From assembly GCF_913776855.1 (NCBI RefSeq), contig NZ_CAJYQD010000033.1:1-64000 (forward strand): a stretch of DNA of 64,000 bases, read 5' to 3'. The DNA is from an uncultured Sphingomonas sp. (GTDB taxonomy: Bacteria > Pseudomonadota > Alphaproteobacteria > Sphingomonadales > Sphingomonadaceae). The notes under the pieces are model-generated. The model saw only the letters and a program-made list of their open reading frames with translations. It was not told the origin of the DNA and ran no database searches. Made by a program: the position numbers and the translations under genes. This document shows positions 1 through 10,887 of the stretch, piece after piece (positions within the stretch are counted from its first letter, which is position 1; each line of letters starts with the position of its first letter).

Positions 1-545
1 GTTTGCGGGTAGAGGCGATGTTCCTCCACCAGCACCCGCGCCGCCAGGGTATCGGCGGTATCGTCGGGCAGGATCGGAACGCGCGCCTGGGCCAATACGC
101 TCCCGGCATCCAGTTCCTCGGTGACGACATGCACCGAACAGCCGGCCTCCCGGTCGCCCGCCGCAATCGCGCGCGCATGGGTGTCGAGGCCCTTGTACGC
201 CGGCAGCAGCGACGGGTGGATGTTGATGATCCGGTCGCGCCACTTCGCCACGAAGTCGCCCGACAGCAACCGCATATAGCCCGCCAGCGCGATCGTCTCG
301 ACGCCCGCCTCGCGCAGGGCGGCGTCGATCGCCGCCTCATATTCCGCCTTCGCTATGCCCTTGGGCGAATGCGCGAAGGTCGCGATACCCTGCCCGGCCG
401 CGTGGGTCAGGCCGGCGGCGTCGGGTTTGTCCGACGCCACCAGAACGACCTCATAGGGACAGTCGGGCGCTTGTGCCGCCGCGACCAGCGCCGCCATGTT
501 CGATCCCCGCCCCGAAATCAGGACGCCGACACGGTGCCTAGCCAA
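1..545 (-). CDS. purN: Phosphoribosylglycinamide formyltransferase, C-terminus cut by window edge
   Basis: GAR transformylase of de novo purine synthesis, which transfers the formyl group of 10-formyl-THF to GAR in the cytosol. Reading leftward from 545 the protein begins [16 protein letters not shown], the family N-terminal loop. It later shows the family motif [11 protein letters not shown]. The last visible residues include V-E-E-H-R-L-Y-P-Q, close to the normal C-terminus, so only a few codons are missing beyond base 1. The best start is the TTG at 543-545, which overlaps the end of purM; no ATG or GTG lies before the conserved glycine loop. purM and purN therefore form a translationally coupled pair, the usual order. 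The start codon is inferred. Confidence 0.9.
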   Translation of the reverse strand, partial: MARHRVGVLISGRGSNMAALVAAAQAPDCPYEVVLVASDKPDAAGLTHAAGQGIATFAHSPKGIAKAEYEAAIDAALREAGVETIALAGYMRLLSGDFVAKWRDRIINIHPSLLPAYKGLDTHARAIAAGDREAGCSVHVVTEELDAGSVLAQARVPILPDDTADTLAARVLVEEHRLYPQ

Positions 546-1644
546 GATGCGTCGCGCTCCAGTCGGCCCGCGCGCTCCACGTGCCGGCGCTGCCCTTGAC
601 GGTGCAGCCCTTGTCGCCCGCTTCGACAGTACCGATCCGCACCACCGTTTCGCCGGCTTCCGTCAAGGCGGCGGTGACCGCCTCCGCATCGTCCGCGGCA
701 ACCAGCACCGCCATGCCGATGCCGCAGTTGAAGGTCCGCGCCATCTCTTCCGGTTCGATATTGCCCTGCGCCTGTAGGAACGCCATCAATCGCGGCTGTT
801 CCCACGCATCGGCATCGACCTGTGCATGGGCGCCCTCGGGCAGGATACGCGGGATGTTCTCCAGCAGCCCGCCGCCGGTAATATGCGCCAGTCCGTGGAT
901 ACGGCCTTCACGCAACAGCGGCAGCAACGACTTCACGTAAATCCTGGTCGGCGCCATCAGCGCATCGATCAGCAGCACGTCCTGATCGAACAGCGCAGGG
1001 CGGTCGAGCTTCCAGCCCTTGTCCGCTGCCAGGCGCCGGACCAGCGAGAAGCCGTTCGAATGCACCCCCGACGACGCAAGGCCGAGGATCACGTCGCCGA
1101 CCGCAACCTTGTCACCGGTCAGCAGCTGCTCACGCTCCACCGCGCCGACACAGAAGCCGGCGAGATCGTAATCCTCACCCTCATACATGCCCGGCATTTC
1201 GGCGGTTTCGCCACCGATCAGCGCGCAGCCGGCCTGGCGGCACCCCTCCGCGATCGATCCCACGACCCGCTCGGCGGTCTCGGCGACCAGCTTGCCCGTG
1301 GCATAGTAGTCGAGGAAGAACAGCGGCTCGGCACCCTGCACGATCAGGTCGTTGGCGCACATCGCCACCAGGTCGATGCCCACGCCGTCGTGGGCGTTGT
1401 GTTCGATCGCCAGTTTCAGCTTGGTGCCCACGCCATCGTTCGCCGCGACCAGCAACGGGTCCTTGAACCCCGCCGCCTTGGGATCGAACACCCCGCCGAA
1501 CCCGCCAAGTTCCGCGTCGGCGCCGGAACGCCGCGTCGATTTCGCCAAAGGCCCGATGGCACGGACCAGGGCATTGCCCGCCGCGATCGATACGCCTGCC
1601 TGTGCGTAGGTATAGCCGCCGCCGCGGTCCGCTTCGTTGCTCAT
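538..1644 (-). CDS. purM: Phosphoribosylformylglycinamidine cyclo-ligase (AIR synthetase)
   Basis: AIR synthetase closes the imidazole ring of purines from FGAM in an ATP-dependent step in the cytosol. The 368-residue protein has the family N-terminus (T-Y-A-Q-A-G-V-S-I), the ATP/substrate-binding D-G-V-G-T-K segment near residue 70, [19 protein letters not shown] around 95-112, and [12 protein letters not shown] near 257. Length is slightly above the usual 345. The start is the first ATG of the frame at 1644. It is upstream of and overlaps purN on the same strand. It is divergent from the DUF2066 gene with only 59 bases between the two starts, so both promoters must sit there. Confidence 0.96.
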   Translation of the reverse strand: MSNEADRGGGYTYAQAGVSIAAGNALVRAIGPLAKSTRRSGADAELGGFGGVFDPKAAGFKDPLLVAANDGVGTKLKLAIEHNAHDGVGIDLVAMCANDLIVQGAEPLFFLDYYATGKLVAETAERVVGSIAEGCRQAGCALIGGETAEMPGMYEGEDYDLAGFCVGAVEREQLLTGDKVAVGDVILGLASSGVHSNGFSLVRRLAADKGWKLDRPALFDQDVLLIDALMAPTRIYVKSLLPLLREGRIHGLAHITGGGLLENIPRILPEGAHAQVDADAWEQPRLMAFLQAQGNIEPEEMARTFNCGIGMAVLVAADDAEAVTAALTEAGETVVRIGTVEAGDKGCTVKGSAGTWSARADWSATHLG

Positions 1645-1703
1645 GTCGCCCGGTTAGCTACATCGCGCTTGGATTTCCACGCCTGCTTCGTCAAAAGGCA
1701 GCC

Positions 1704-2942
1704 ATGACTTCGTATCAGCCCCGCCGCATCCTTGCCGCCGTCGCCCTGGGCGTCGTCGCCACCGGCGCGGTCGTGGCGCAACAGGGCGGTGTCGCCGCCG
1801 TCGACAGTTCGGGCAGTTTCGAGGTGAACGGGGTGCGCGTCGACGTCGCCGGCCCCTCCGCCGACGCTGCGCGCACGGCGGGCTGGCGCATTGCCCAGCG
1901 TAAGGGGTGGCAGATGCTGTCGCAGCGGCTGACGGGTCAGGCACGCACGCTGCCCGACGGCACGCTCGATTCGCTGGTCAGCGGGATCGTCGTGGAAAGC
2001 GAACAGATCGGCCCGAAACGCTACATCGCGCGACTGGGCGTCCTGTTCAATCGCGGGCGCGCCGCCTCGATCCTCGGCATTGCCGGCGTATCGGAACGTA
2101 GTCCGGCGATGCTGGTCGTGCCGCTGATCTGGGATGGTGGCACCGGCACGGTGTTCGAACGCGCAACTCCGTGGCAGGCGGCATGGGCACGCTTTCGCAC
2201 CGGGGGCAGCGTCATGGACTATGTTCGTCCCAGCGGCACCGGTGCCGACGGCTTGCTGCTGAACGCCGGCCAGGTGACCCGGCGCGGGCGCGGTTGGTGG
2301 CGTACCGTCCTCAACCAATATGGTGCGTCCGACGTACTGATCCCGCAGATCCGCCTGTATCGCCAATGGCCCGGCGGCCCGGTGATCGGTACCTTCACCG
2401 CCGGCTACGGCCCCGACAATCGCCTGCTCGGCAGCTTTTCGTTGCGGGTCGAACAGGGCGACGCGATCCCTGCGCTCCTCGACGAAGGGGTCCGCCGGAT
2501 CGATGCGATGTATCAGCAGGCGTTGCAGGCCGGGACCTTACGCCCCGATGTCGTCCTCGCCGCACCGCCGCCCGGCACGCCGGTCGCCCCGGTCGAGGAA
2601 GAGGCGGTCGACCCAACCCTGACCGGCCCGGATGCCACCCCGACACCGGCGCCCGCCGCCGAAGCGATCACCCTGTCGATCCAGGTCGACACCCCCAATG
2701 CCGCCGCCGTCGAATCGACCGAAGCGGCATTGCGCGCGGTTCCCGGCGTCCGCTCGGCCGCGACGTCCAGCCTGGCGCTGGGTGGCGTATCGGTGCTGCG
2801 TGTCACGTTCGACGGCGACGCCGCGATCCTGACCGCCGCCCTTGAGGCGCGCGGATGGCAGGTGCAGCCGGGCGAGGGTGCGTTGCGCATCCGCCGCCGC
2901 GCCGCAGCCGCTCCCCCCGCGCCGAGTACGCCGCAGGGATGA
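1704..2942 (+). CDS. DUF2066 domain-containing exported protein
   Basis: A 412-residue protein of unknown function. It starts with a signal peptide (M-T-S-Y-Q-P-R-R, then a hydrophobic stretch ending A-V-V-A-Q-Q at about residue 27). A DUF2066-like region follows (residues about 40-280: [10 protein letters not shown], then [14 protein letters not shown], the conserved segment of that family), then a Pro/Ala/Thr-rich linker around 290-325 and a C-terminal domain with alternating hydrophobics. The ATG at 1704 is chosen because the signal peptide starts there; the open frame extends upstream but overlaps the purM promoter region. The stop overlaps the start of hda by 4 bases. This gene commonly sits upstream of hda in sphingomonads (recollection). 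Exported location is inferred from the leader. Confidence 0.85.
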   Translation: MTSYQPRRILAAVALGVVATGAVVAQQGGVAAVDSSGSFEVNGVRVDVAGPSADAARTAGWRIAQRKGWQMLSQRLTGQARTLPDGTLDSLVSGIVVESEQIGPKRYIARLGVLFNRGRAASILGIAGVSERSPAMLVVPLIWDGGTGTVFERATPWQAAWARFRTGGSVMDYVRPSGTGADGLLLNAGQVTRRGRGWWRTVLNQYGASDVLIPQIRLYRQWPGGPVIGTFTAGYGPDNRLLGSFSLRVEQGDAIPALLDEGVRRIDAMYQQALQAGTLRPDVVLAAPPPGTPVAPVEEEAVDPTLTGPDATPTPAPAAEAITLSIQVDTPNAAAVESTEAALRAVPGVRSAATSSLALGGVSVLRVTFDGDAAILTAALEARGWQVQPGEGALRIRRRAAAAPPAPSTPQG

Positions 2943-3577
2943 CTCAGTCGCGTACCGGATCGGCACAGCTTTCCTTCTCTCTCGAACTGCCCGCCGGCGC
3001 CCGGCAGGACCTGTTCCTGATCGGGCCTTCGAACGAAGCTGCCGTCAACCATCTCGACCATTGGCAAACGTGGCCGGTCAAGGCAGCGCTGCTGGTCGGC
3101 CCGCGCAAATCGGGGCGGACGCTGCTCGCCCGATCGTTCGTCGCGCGCAGCGGCGGCAACATCGCCGACGATGCGGAACGCTGGAACGAGACCGAACTGT
3201 TCCATGCGTGGAACCGGGCACAAAGCGAAGGCCAGCCGCTGCTGATCGTCGCCGACGCCCCGCCGCCGATCTGGCGGATCGGCCTGCCCGACCTGCGGTC
3301 GCGCATGGGGGCGACGCCGGTGCTGCGGCTGGAGGCGCCGGACGAACTGCTGATCGAAACACTGCTGCAATATCTGTTCGACAGGAAGGAGCTTGTCGCC
3401 GCGCCGGATGTCGTGCGCTGGCTTGCCCGCCGCGTCGAACGGAGCCACCTTGCGGTGCTTCGGATCGTCGAGGCTTTGGAGGAAGATGCGATGTTGCGCT
3501 CCACGCGCCGTTTGACGATCCCGACCGCGCGTGCCGCGCTGTCCGACAGCCCCCTGTTGCTCGACCGCCTGCTGTGA
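2939..3577 (+). CDS. hda: DnaA-related regulatory inactivator, Hda/HdaA-like AAA+ protein
   Basis: A short DnaA-like ATPase (212 residues). In alphaproteobacteria HdaA binds the beta sliding clamp and stimulates hydrolysis of DnaA-ATP after initiation. Visible features: an N-terminal clamp-binding-like motif Q-L-S-F-S-L at about residues 10-15, a degenerate Walker A G-P-R-K-S-G-R-T around 55-62, a P-L-L-I-V-A-D Walker B-like strand, and a C-terminal half typical of the AAA+ lid ([10 protein letters not shown]). There is no DnaA DNA-binding domain IV. The ATG overlaps the DUF2066 stop (ATGA), and the stop overlaps the ppk1 GTG (GTGA), so three genes are coupled. The missing Walker lysine position (R-K-S-G-R-T instead of G-K-T) is seen in several Hda proteins; whether this one binds nucleotide is unknown. 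Confidence 0.88.
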   Translation: MTQSRTGSAQLSFSLELPAGARQDLFLIGPSNEAAVNHLDHWQTWPVKAALLVGPRKSGRTLLARSFVARSGGNIADDAERWNETELFHAWNRAQSEGQPLLIVADAPPPIWRIGLPDLRSRMGATPVLRLEAPDELLIETLLQYLFDRKELVAAPDVVRWLARRVERSHLAVLRIVEALEEDAMLRSTRRLTIPTARAALSDSPLLLDRLL

Positions 3578-5748
3578 ACGATCCGGTCCCCTCCGCCCGC
3601 ACCACGGTCGCCGCCGCGCCGGAAGCCCGCTATTTCAACCGCGAACTGTCGTGGCTGGCGTTCAACCGCCGTGTGCTGGACGAGGCCTGCAACCCCGACC
3701 ACCCGTTGCTCGAACGGCTGCGGTTCCTGTCGATCTCCGCGACCAACATCGACGAATTCTTCATGGTCCGCGTGGCGGGGCTGAAGGGGCAGCAGAACCA
3801 GGGCGTCGGGCATGAATCGGTTGATGGCCTCACGCCCTCGCAGCAACTCGCCGCGATCACCGTCGATGCCGCCGGGCTGGTCGACAGCCAGCAGCGCATC
3901 TGGCGCGACATTGCCGCCGCGCTGGCGGAGGCCGATATCCATGTGCTGGGTGCCGATGCGATCCACGGCGACACCGAAGTCTGGCTCGAACGCCATTTCC
4001 GCGAACAGGTCTTTCCCGTCCTGACCCCGCAGGCGCTGGACCCGGCGCATCCGTTCCCGTTCATCCCGAACCTCGGCTCGGCGATGCTGTTCGATTTAAT
4101 CCGCCGATCGGATGATGTGGAGGTGCGCGAAGTCGTCCTCTTGCCGCCGGCCATGCCACGCTTCGTGCGCCTGCCCGGAAAGGCAGCGCGCTATGTCGCG
4201 ATCGAAACGATCCTGCGCCATTTCTCCGGCCTGTTCTTCCCCGGCTACACCGTGCGCGCCTCGGCCGCCTTCCGCGTGATCCGCGACAGCGACATCGAAC
4301 TGGAGGAAGAGGCGGAGGACCTCGTTCTCTACTTCCGCACCGCCATCAAGCGCCGCCGCCGTGGCCGGATCATCCGCCTCGAAATTGAATCGGGCATTTC
4401 GGACGAACTGGTCCAGCTGCTGCGCGACGAAATGGGCGGCAGCGACGCGCTCATCACCGAAACCGGCGGGTTCCTCGGCATCGGCGACCTGTCGATGCTG
4501 GTGGCGGAGGACCGCCCCGACCTGAAATTCCCGCCCTTCAGCCCACGCTTCCCCGAACGCATCCGCGAATATGGCGGTGACTGTTTCGCGGCGATCCGGG
4601 CGAAGGATATCGTCGTCCACCATCCGTACGAAACCTTCGACGTGGTGCTGGCCTTTCTCAAGCAGGCCGCCGCCGACCCCGATGTCGTCGCCATCAAGCA
4701 GACGCTGTACCGCGCCGGCAAGCAGTCCGCCGTTGTCGCCGCGCTGGTCGCCGCCGCCGAAGCCGGTAAGTCGGTGACCGCAGTGGTCGAGTTGAAGGCC
4801 CGCTTCGACGAAGAGCAGAACCTGAATCTCGCCTCGGTCCTCGAACGTGCCGGGGTGCAGGTGGTCTATGGCTTTATCGAGTGGAAGACCCACGCGAAGA
4901 TTTCGATGGTCGTCCGGCGTGAGGAGCAGGGCTATCGCACCTATTGCCACTTCGGTACCGGCAATTATCACCCGATCACCGCGCGCATCTATACCGACCT
5001 CAGCTTCTTCACCGCCGATCCGGTGATCGGGCGCGATGCGGCGCAGGTGTTCAACTACATCACCGGCTATGTCGAACCACAGGCGCTGCAACAGCTCGCC
5101 ATTTCGCCACGCGACCTGCGCAATCGGCTGGAGGCGCTGATCGAGGGCGAAATCCAGACCGCACGCTCGGGCGGCGAAGGCTCGATCTGGCTGAAGATGA
5201 ACTCGCTGGTCGACCCCGCGCTGATCGACAAGCTCTATGAAGCCTCGGCGGCGGGTGTGCAGATCGACCTGATCGTGCGCGGCATCTGCTGCCTGCGGCC
5301 GGGGGTGCCGGGCATGTCCGACAATATCCGTGTCAAGTCGGTCGTCGGCCGCTTCCTCGAACACAGCCGTATCTACTGCTTCGGCAACGGGCAGGCGCTG
5401 CCCAACGACGATGCGCTGGTCTATGTGTCCTCGGCCGACTGGATGCCGCGCAACTTCGACCGGCGCGTCGAATATCTGCTGCCGATCAACAACCCGACCG
5501 TCCATGACCAGGTGCTGGATCAGGTGATGGTCGCCAACCTGCTCGACACCGAACAGACCTGGGAACTGGGTCCCGATGGCAGTTATCGACGCGTGGCGAA
5601 GGGCGATCGTCCGTTCAACCTCCACCGCTATTTCATGACCAACCCGTCGCTCTCCGGCCGCGGTGCCGCGATCGAGGGCGGGTCGGCGACCGTGCCGCAG
5701 AAATTATCGCTGCGCGCGTGGCGGGCGGCACGGGACGGCGCGGCTTGA
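3574..5748 (+). CDS. ppk1: Polyphosphate kinase 1
   Basis: Reversible ATP:polyphosphate phosphotransferase, cytosolic or membrane-associated, which makes polyP from ATP. The 724-residue length is normal. The N-terminal domain starts [19 protein letters not shown], the family signature. The catalytic region contains the two PLD-like histidine motifs: [10 protein letters not shown] with the following F-G-T-G-N-Y-H-P, and [10 protein letters not shown] further on. These carry the two histidines used in autophosphorylation. The GTG at 3574 is chosen because it overlaps the hda stop and places the conserved R-Y-F-N-R-E about 22 residues in; the frame is open far upstream but only as a shadow of hda. 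It is followed directly by ppx, so synthesis and degradation of polyP share a transcript. Confidence 0.96.
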   Translation: MNDPVPSARTTVAAAPEARYFNRELSWLAFNRRVLDEACNPDHPLLERLRFLSISATNIDEFFMVRVAGLKGQQNQGVGHESVDGLTPSQQLAAITVDAAGLVDSQQRIWRDIAAALAEADIHVLGADAIHGDTEVWLERHFREQVFPVLTPQALDPAHPFPFIPNLGSAMLFDLIRRSDDVEVREVVLLPPAMPRFVRLPGKAARYVAIETILRHFSGLFFPGYTVRASAAFRVIRDSDIELEEEAEDLVLYFRTAIKRRRRGRIIRLEIESGISDELVQLLRDEMGGSDALITETGGFLGIGDLSMLVAEDRPDLKFPPFSPRFPERIREYGGDCFAAIRAKDIVVHHPYETFDVVLAFLKQAAADPDVVAIKQTLYRAGKQSAVVAALVAAAEAGKSVTAVVELKARFDEEQNLNLASVLERAGVQVVYGFIEWKTHAKISMVVRREEQGYRTYCHFGTGNYHPITARIYTDLSFFTADPVIGRDAAQVFNYITGYVEPQALQQLAISPRDLRNRLEALIEGEIQTARSGGEGSIWLKMNSLVDPALIDKLYEASAAGVQIDLIVRGICCLRPGVPGMSDNIRVKSVVGRFLEHSRIYCFGNGQALPNDDALVYVSSADWMPRNFDRRVEYLLPINNPTVHDQVLDQVMVANLLDTEQTWELGPDGSYRRVAKGDRPFNLHRYFMTNPSLSGRGAAIEGGSATVPQKLSLRAWRAARDGAA

Positions 5749-7241
5749 TCCGCCTGCCGTGGATCAGCCGCCCGGTCAGCGCGGCACATAGTGCGATCAT
5801 CGACATCGGATCGAACTCGATCCGGCTGGTCGTCTATGGCGGGCCGGATCGCATTCCGGCCACGTTGTTCAATGAAAAGGTGCTGGCCGGGCTGGGGCGA
5901 TCGCTTGCCGAAACCGGCCGGATCGAACCGGAAGCAATGGCGCTGGCCGGCACCGCGCTGCGCCGTTTTGCCTGGCTGACCCGCGAAATGCAGGTTGAGG
6001 TCGTCCGCACCGTCGCCACCGCAGCCGTCCGCGACGCGGCTAACGGGCACGAGCTGGTGGCACTGGCCGATTCGCTTGGTCTCTCGGTCGAGACGCTGAC
6101 CGGGGAGGAAGAGGCGCAGGCCGCGGGCAACGGCGTGCTGTCCGCAATCCCCGACGCCGACGGGATCGTCGGCGACCTGGGCGGGGGCAGCCTCGAACTG
6201 GTCCGGATCAGGAACGGCAAGATCGGCGACCGCGTATCCTTCCCGCTCGGCGTCCTGCGGATTGGGGCGATCCGGGAACGGCGGGCGGGCGAACTCGATC
6301 GCGTGGTGCAACGGCTGGTCGCTGATGCCGGCTGGACCGGGCGGGGGAAGGGGCTGCCCTTCTATCTGGTCGGCGGATCGTGGCGTGCGCTGGCGCGCTT
6401 CGACATGCACCTTACCGATTATCCGCTGCCGATCGCACACGGTTACACCATGACGCTCGCTCGCGTGGCTCAGCTGGAGCGGATCATCGCCGAAACCCCG
6501 CGCGCCGACCTGAAGGCCGTGCCAAACCTGTCGGGCGGGCGCGTGCCGACGCTGGACAACGCCACCGCCGTGCTGGCGGCGATGGCACGACAGCTGGGCA
6601 GTACGACGACGATGATCTCCGCCTATGGCTTGCGCGAAGGGCTGCTCTACGCCGCGCTGCCCCCGGCGGTCCGCAAGCAGGACCCGCTGATCGTCGCCGC
6701 CCATGACGAAGGCGCCCGGCAGGGCCGCTTCGTCGAACATGGCGACCTGCTTCATAAATGGATCGCGCCGCTGTTTCCCGACGACGCGCCCGCTGCCGTC
6801 CGCCTGCGCCACGCCGCCTGCCTGTTGGCGGATGTGGGCTGGCACGCGAACCCGGAGTTTCGCGCTGAACGCGGCGTGGAGATCGCGCTGCATGGCAATT
6901 GGGTGGCGATCGATGCCGCCGGCCGGGCGATCGTCGCACAGGCGCTGCACAGTTGCCTGGGCGGGGGCAGTGCCGATGGCCCACCCCAACCACTCGGCCG
7001 GCTTGCCCCCATCGCCGCGCTGGAAGCGGCGCATCGCTGGGGCCTCGCCATGCGGCTGGGCCAACGGTTGAGCGGCGGCGTCGCGACGCCGCTCCAGCGC
7101 ACCGATGTCCGCCGCAAGCGCGGGCAGGTGGAATTGATCGTGCCGACCGCCGATGCGCCGCTCTATGGGGAAGCGGTCCAGAAGCGCCACCGTGCGCTGG
7201 CGGCGGCGCTCGGCATGGATGCGGCACTGGTCACGCGCTGA
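5718..7241 (+). CDS. ppx: Exopolyphosphatase / Ppx-GppA phosphatase
   Basis: Hydrolyses terminal phosphates of polyphosphate (and possibly pppGpp) in the cytosol. It has the ASKHA-fold signatures [12 protein letters not shown] near the N-terminus and [12 protein letters not shown] in the middle, the two phosphate-binding loops of the family. A C-terminal HD-like helical domain follows ([14 protein letters not shown]). Total is about 500 residues. Start is uncertain: the GTG at 5718 gives a 31-base overlap with ppk1, while the TTG at 5745 overlaps the ppk1 stop in the 4-base style used by its neighbours and may be the real start. It pairs with ppk1 for polyP turnover. Confidence 0.92.
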   Translation: MAGGTGRRGLIRLPWISRPVSAAHSAIIDIGSNSIRLVVYGGPDRIPATLFNEKVLAGLGRSLAETGRIEPEAMALAGTALRRFAWLTREMQVEVVRTVATAAVRDAANGHELVALADSLGLSVETLTGEEEAQAAGNGVLSAIPDADGIVGDLGGGSLELVRIRNGKIGDRVSFPLGVLRIGAIRERRAGELDRVVQRLVADAGWTGRGKGLPFYLVGGSWRALARFDMHLTDYPLPIAHGYTMTLARVAQLERIIAETPRADLKAVPNLSGGRVPTLDNATAVLAAMARQLGSTTTMISAYGLREGLLYAALPPAVRKQDPLIVAAHDEGARQGRFVEHGDLLHKWIAPLFPDDAPAAVRLRHAACLLADVGWHANPEFRAERGVEIALHGNWVAIDAAGRAIVAQALHSCLGGGSADGPPQPLGRLAPIAALEAAHRWGLAMRLGQRLSGGVATPLQRTDVRRKRGQVELIVPTADAPLYGEAVQKRHRALAAALGMDAALVTR

Positions 7242-7289
7242 TGCTTTCCTACGCCATCGAACGCCGATAGGCTCCGCGACACAACCATC

Positions 7290-7309
7290 ATCCCGGCGAA
7301 GGCCGGGAT
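7290..7309. repeat. REP-like palindrome
   Basis: ATCCCGGC and GCCGGGAT arms of 8 bases surround a GAAG loop in the intergenic space after ppx. The same type of palindrome occurs twice, inverted, between rnd and aspS (8970-9061). It may act as a bidirectional terminator or as a mobile REP-type element. Confidence 0.7.
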
Positions 7310-7433
7310 CGCCTGGTTGCGGGCCACAGCAGGAGCCGCATGAGGCCCCAACCTTCGGTGGAGCGTCAAATGCGGGAAGGAAACGACGAAACGCGAAACG
7401 GCGCGCAAGTGTGAACTTTGTGAACTTTGGACG

Positions 7434-7721
7434 TCAGCCGCAGCGAAATCCGGTCACGACGCCCTTTTCATCAAGGTCGATGTTCAGCCGACCGGGCTGG
7501 AAATCCATCGTCACTGCCATGCCCGGCCGGATCACACGGACGTTAGTCAGCCCCGACTGCTTCTTCGCCTCGGCCTCGACCGCGGCCGAAAACGGCTTGC
7601 CGACCATCCCGGCCAGGATGCTGGTATCGCACGAATCGGCCAGCGCCGGAGGGCTGTCGCTCGGTTTCGTCGTCATGCAGGCGCCCAGCGCCAATGCTGC
7701 GATCAGGATGGCCGGCTTCAT
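7434..7721 (-). CDS. I78-family peptidase inhibitor-like lipoprotein
   Basis: A 95-residue protein starting M-K-P-A-I-L-I-A-A-L-A-L-G-A-C, a lipoprotein leader with the lipobox L-G-A-C at residues 12-15, so it is probably anchored in the outer membrane facing the periplasm. The mature part contains C-D-T-S, a helix, then V-I-R-P-G-M-A-V-T-M-D-F-Q-P-G-R-L-N-I-D-L-D-E-K-G and a terminal F-R-C-G. This R-P-G...R-L-N...D...G...C-G pattern is that of the I78 inhibitor family (elastase-inhibitor-like). The two cysteines at the ends of the domain could form a disulphide. Its ATG overlaps the rnd stop by 4 bases, so it is co-transcribed downstream of rnd. The target protease is unknown. Confidence 0.82.
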   Translation of the reverse strand: MKPAILIAALALGACMTTKPSDSPPALADSCDTSILAGMVGKPFSAAVEAEAKKQSGLTNVRVIRPGMAVTMDFQPGRLNIDLDEKGVVTGFRCG

Positions 7722-8893
7722 TCCACTACCTCCGCTCTGGTCATCTTCAGCTTTCCACCCAGCACGGTGAACCCAAGCTGACCTTCGACCAGCGCCAGCG
7801 CATCGCGGCCAAATTGTTCGAACCGCCAGCCGTTCAGGATCGACAGCCCCTCGCGCTGTCCGGCGGCCAGCGCCTCCAGGTCGTCCGACCGTGCCAACAG
7901 CCGCGACGCGACCTTGATCTCGTTCGCGCGGATCTTCAGCAGCAGCTTCAGCAGGTCGGCGACCAGCGCGCCCTCCTTACCCAGCGCAGGCTTGCGTTCG
8001 TCGCGACCGGGCATCTGGTCGGCCGGTAGCGGCCCGGCATTCGCCAGAGCCTCCATCATCCGCCCGCCAATGTCGTTATGCGCCCACGCCGCTGACAGCC
8101 CGCGCACCTTGGCAAGATCGCTTTGCCGGCGCGGCGGGTTACCCGCCAGGTCGGCGATCGTCTCGTCCTTGACGATGCGGCCGCGCGGCAGGTTCTTGCC
8201 CTGCGCCTCCAGCTCGCGCCACTTGCCCAGCGCCTTCAGCCGGCCCAGCACCTCGGGCTTGCGGCTGTTGACGCGGATGCGCTGCCACACCTGTTCCGGG
8301 TCGTTGAAATAGTTGGAGGGATCGGCGATCCGCTCCATCTCTTCATCCAGCCACAACCCGCGCCCGGTCTTGCGCAGCTTGTTCAGCATCTTGGGGAAGA
8401 TCACCGACAGATGCGTCACGTCGGCGATGGCATAGTCGATTTGCCGGTCGTCCAGCGGCCGGCGCGACCAGTCGGTGAACCGCGCCCCCTTGTCGACCGT
8501 GATGCCCAGATAGGCATCGACCAGGTTCGAATAGCCGACCTGTTCGCCCTGGCCGAGCGCCATCGCCGCCACCTGCGTATCAAACAGCGGGAAGGGGGTC
8601 TTGCCGGTCAGGTTATAGACGATCTCGATATCCTGCCCACCGGCATGGAAGACCTTCAGCACGTCCTCGTTGTCGGTCAGCAGGTTGAGGAGCGGGGTCA
8701 GGTCGATCCCCGGCGCCATCGGGTCGATCGCGGCGGCTTCCTCGGTATTGGCGATCTGGATCAGGCAGAGTTCGGGCCAATAGCTGTTCTCACGCATGAA
8801 CTCGGTGTCGACGGCAACGAAGTCGGACTGGGCGAGGCGGGTACAGAGGGCGGCGAGGGTCGCGCTGTCCTCGATCAACGGATGGATGTGCAT
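7718..8893 (-). CDS. rnd: Ribonuclease D
   Basis: 3'-5' exoribonuclease for tRNA 3'-end maturation, 391 residues, normal for the family. The DEDD exonuclease residues are visible: V-A-V-D-T-E-F near residue 30, F-H-A-G-G-Q-D-I-E near 90, and D-Y-A-I-A-D-V-T-H-L near 155. An HRDC domain follows (A-K-V-R-G-L-S and later L-A-A-G-Q-R-E-G-L-S). The start is the ATG at 8893 (M-H-I-H-P-L-I-E-D). The frame stays open for 58 more codons upstream, but that part is a translated REP palindrome (V-I-P-A-K-A-G-I-H), a well-known source of false N-terminal extensions. It is divergent from aspS. Confidence 0.93.
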   Translation of the reverse strand: MHIHPLIEDSATLAALCTRLAQSDFVAVDTEFMRENSYWPELCLIQIANTEEAAAIDPMAPGIDLTPLLNLLTDNEDVLKVFHAGGQDIEIVYNLTGKTPFPLFDTQVAAMALGQGEQVGYSNLVDAYLGITVDKGARFTDWSRRPLDDRQIDYAIADVTHLSVIFPKMLNKLRKTGRGLWLDEEMERIADPSNYFNDPEQVWQRIRVNSRKPEVLGRLKALGKWRELEAQGKNLPRGRIVKDETIADLAGNPPRRQSDLAKVRGLSAAWAHNDIGGRMMEALANAGPLPADQMPGRDERKPALGKEGALVADLLKLLLKIRANEIKVASRLLARSDDLEALAAGQREGLSILNGWRFEQFGRDALALVEGQLGFTVLGGKLKMTRAEVVE

Positions 8894-8969
8894 CGGCTCC
8901 GCATAGCAAGGGTTCCGCGCCTTGACAAAAGGGGGTGGGGGAGGGAAGCGGCCAACCAGCAATTCCACC

Positions 8970-9061
8970 GTCATCCCCGCGGAGGCGGGGATCCATACGC
9001 GCAGGTCCGCGTGAAAGCCGGTACGCCGGCGTCTATGGATTCCCGCCTTCGCGGGAATGAC
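8970..9061. repeat. Paired inverted REP-like palindromes (BIME-like)
   Basis: Two palindromic units in opposite orientation: ATCCCCGC-GGAG-GCGGGGAT at the left and ATTCCCGC-CTTC-GCGGGAAT at the right. They are flanked by GTCAT and ATGAC, so the whole 92-base block is a large imperfect inverted repeat. It occupies the divergent rnd-aspS space and must sit between or within their promoters. A related single unit is at 7290-7309. Confidence 0.85.
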
Positions 9062-9083
9062 GACCAAGCAGGGTTATTTCTCA

Positions 9084-10880
9084 ATGCACGCCTATCGCAC
9101 TCACAACTGCGGCCAACTGACCGACGCGAACGACGGCGAAACCGTCCGCCTGTCGGGCTGGGTGCATCGCAAGCGCGACCATGGCGGCGTGCTGTTCATC
9201 GACCTGCGCGACCATTACGGCATTACCCAGATCGTCGCGGACAGCGACTCGCCCGCGCTCGCGCTGCTCGAATCGGCGCGGACCGAATCGGTGCTGACCA
9301 TCGACGGCAATGTGAAGCTGCGCAGCGAGGCGACCAAGAACCCCAACCTCGCCACCGGCGCGATCGAAATCTACGCACGCTCGGCAATGCTCCAGTCGGC
9401 CGCGCAGGAACTGCCGATGCCGGTCGCCGGTGAGGCGGAATATCCCGAAGACATTCGCCTGCGCTATCGCTTCCTCGACCTGCGTCGCGAGCGCCTGCAC
9501 GCGAACATCCTGCTGCGCTCGAACGTCATCGCGTCGCTGCGCCGCCGGATGATCGATCAGGGCTTTACCGAATTCCAGACGCCGATCCTGACCGCATCGT
9601 CGCCCGAGGGCGCGCGCGACTATCTGGTCCCCAGCCGCGTCCATCCGGGTAAATTCTATGCGCTGCCGCAGGCACCGCAGATGTTCAAGCAGCTGCTGAT
9701 GGTCGCCGGCTTCGATCGCTATTTCCAGATCGCGCCCTGCTTCCGTGACGAAGACGCCCGCGCCGATCGCTCGCCGGGTGAATTCTACCAGCTCGATTTC
9801 GAAATGAGCTTCGTGACGCAGGAAGACGTGTTCGCCGCGATCGAGCCCGTCCTGCACGGCGTGTTCGAGGAATATGCCAACTGGCAGGGCAAGGGCCGCA
9901 CTGTCTCGCCGCTGCCGTTCCAGCGCATTCCCTACCGCGAGTCGATGCTGAAATACGGCAACGACAAGCCCGACCTGCGCAACCCGCTCATCATCACCGA
10001 CGTGTCCGATCTGTTCATCGGATCGGGCTTCGGCCGGTTCGCCTCGATCGTGGAGGCTGGTGATGTCGTCCGCGCGGTGCCGGCGCCCAAGACCGCCGAC
10101 AAGAGCCGCAAGTTCTTCGACGACATGAACGCGTGGGCACAGTCCGAAGGGTTCGCGGGCCTCGGCTATGCCACCCGCAAGGGCGGCGAGTGGGGCGGCC
10201 CGATCGCCAAGAACCATGGTGAAGAGGGCATGGCGAAGATCGCCGAAGCGCTCGACCTCGGCCCCGACGACGGCGTGTTCTTCGCGGCGGGCAAGGAAGC
10301 ACAGGCGGCCAAGCTCGCCGGCCTGGCGCGCACCCGCGTTGCCGAGACGCTGGGCCTGATCGACGACAAGCGCTTCGAATTCTGCTGGATCGTCGACTTT
10401 CCGATGTTCGAATATGACGAGGATGCGAAGAAGGTCGACTTCAGCCACAACCCGTTCTCGATGCCGCAGGGCGAGATGGAAGCGCTGGAGACGATGAACC
10501 CGCTCGACATCCTGGCGTATCAGTACGACATCGTGTGCAACGGCGTGGAGCTGTCGTCGGGCGCAATCCGGAACCACCGTCCGGAGATCATGTACAAGGC
10601 GTTCGAAATCGCCGGCTATACCCAGGAAGATGTCGACACGAACTTCGCCGGCATGATCAACGCCTTCAAGTTCGGCGCCCCGCCGCACGGTGGCTCGGCG
10701 CCGGGCGTCGATCGCATCGTCATGCTGCTGGCCGACGAGCCTAACATCCGGGAAGTCATCACCTTCCCGATGACACAGAAGGCAGAAGACCTGATGATGG
10801 GTGCGCCGAACTATGCGACGCCGAAACAGCTGCGGGAACTGAATATCCGGGTGACAGCGGACGGTCCGAAGGAAGGATAA
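9084..10880 (+). CDS. aspS: Aspartyl-tRNA synthetase (bacterial type with GAD domain)
   Basis: Class II synthetase charging tRNA-Asp (perhaps also tRNA-Asn, not decided here). The 598 residues comprise an N-terminal OB-fold anticodon-binding domain (H-A-Y-R-T-H-N-C-G, then [15 protein letters not shown]), class II motif 2 ([11 protein letters not shown]), the GAD insertion in the middle of the catalytic domain, and motif 3 near the end (G-V-D-R-I-V-M-L-L). The start is the ATG at 9084; the upstream open frame comes from the REP palindrome. The gene is followed by a strong hairpin and faces the carbonic anhydrase gene. Confidence 0.97.
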   Translation: MHAYRTHNCGQLTDANDGETVRLSGWVHRKRDHGGVLFIDLRDHYGITQIVADSDSPALALLESARTESVLTIDGNVKLRSEATKNPNLATGAIEIYARSAMLQSAAQELPMPVAGEAEYPEDIRLRYRFLDLRRERLHANILLRSNVIASLRRRMIDQGFTEFQTPILTASSPEGARDYLVPSRVHPGKFYALPQAPQMFKQLLMVAGFDRYFQIAPCFRDEDARADRSPGEFYQLDFEMSFVTQEDVFAAIEPVLHGVFEEYANWQGKGRTVSPLPFQRIPYRESMLKYGNDKPDLRNPLIITDVSDLFIGSGFGRFASIVEAGDVVRAVPAPKTADKSRKFFDDMNAWAQSEGFAGLGYATRKGGEWGGPIAKNHGEEGMAKIAEALDLGPDDGVFFAAGKEAQAAKLAGLARTRVAETLGLIDDKRFEFCWIVDFPMFEYDEDAKKVDFSHNPFSMPQGEMEALETMNPLDILAYQYDIVCNGVELSSGAIRNHRPEIMYKAFEIAGYTQEDVDTNFAGMINAFKFGAPPHGGSAPGVDRIVMLLADEPNIREVITFPMTQKAEDLMMGAPNYATPKQLRELNIRVTADGPKEG

Positions 10881-10887
10881 GCGTTTC

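Noticed and set aside
2842..3573. Long open frame in front of ppk1
   Set aside because: Shadow of hda; Arg/Pro-rich with no domain, and a GTG overlapping the hda stop gives the correct PPK1 start.
4096..5625. 509-codon minus-strand frame across ppk1
   Set aside because: Antisense shadow; no motif, while PPK1 on the plus strand is complete with catalytic histidines.
8894..9067. 58-codon N-terminal extension of rnd ([10 protein letters not shown])
   Set aside because: It translates the REP-like palindrome and does not belong to RNase D; the ATG at 8893 gives the family N-terminus.
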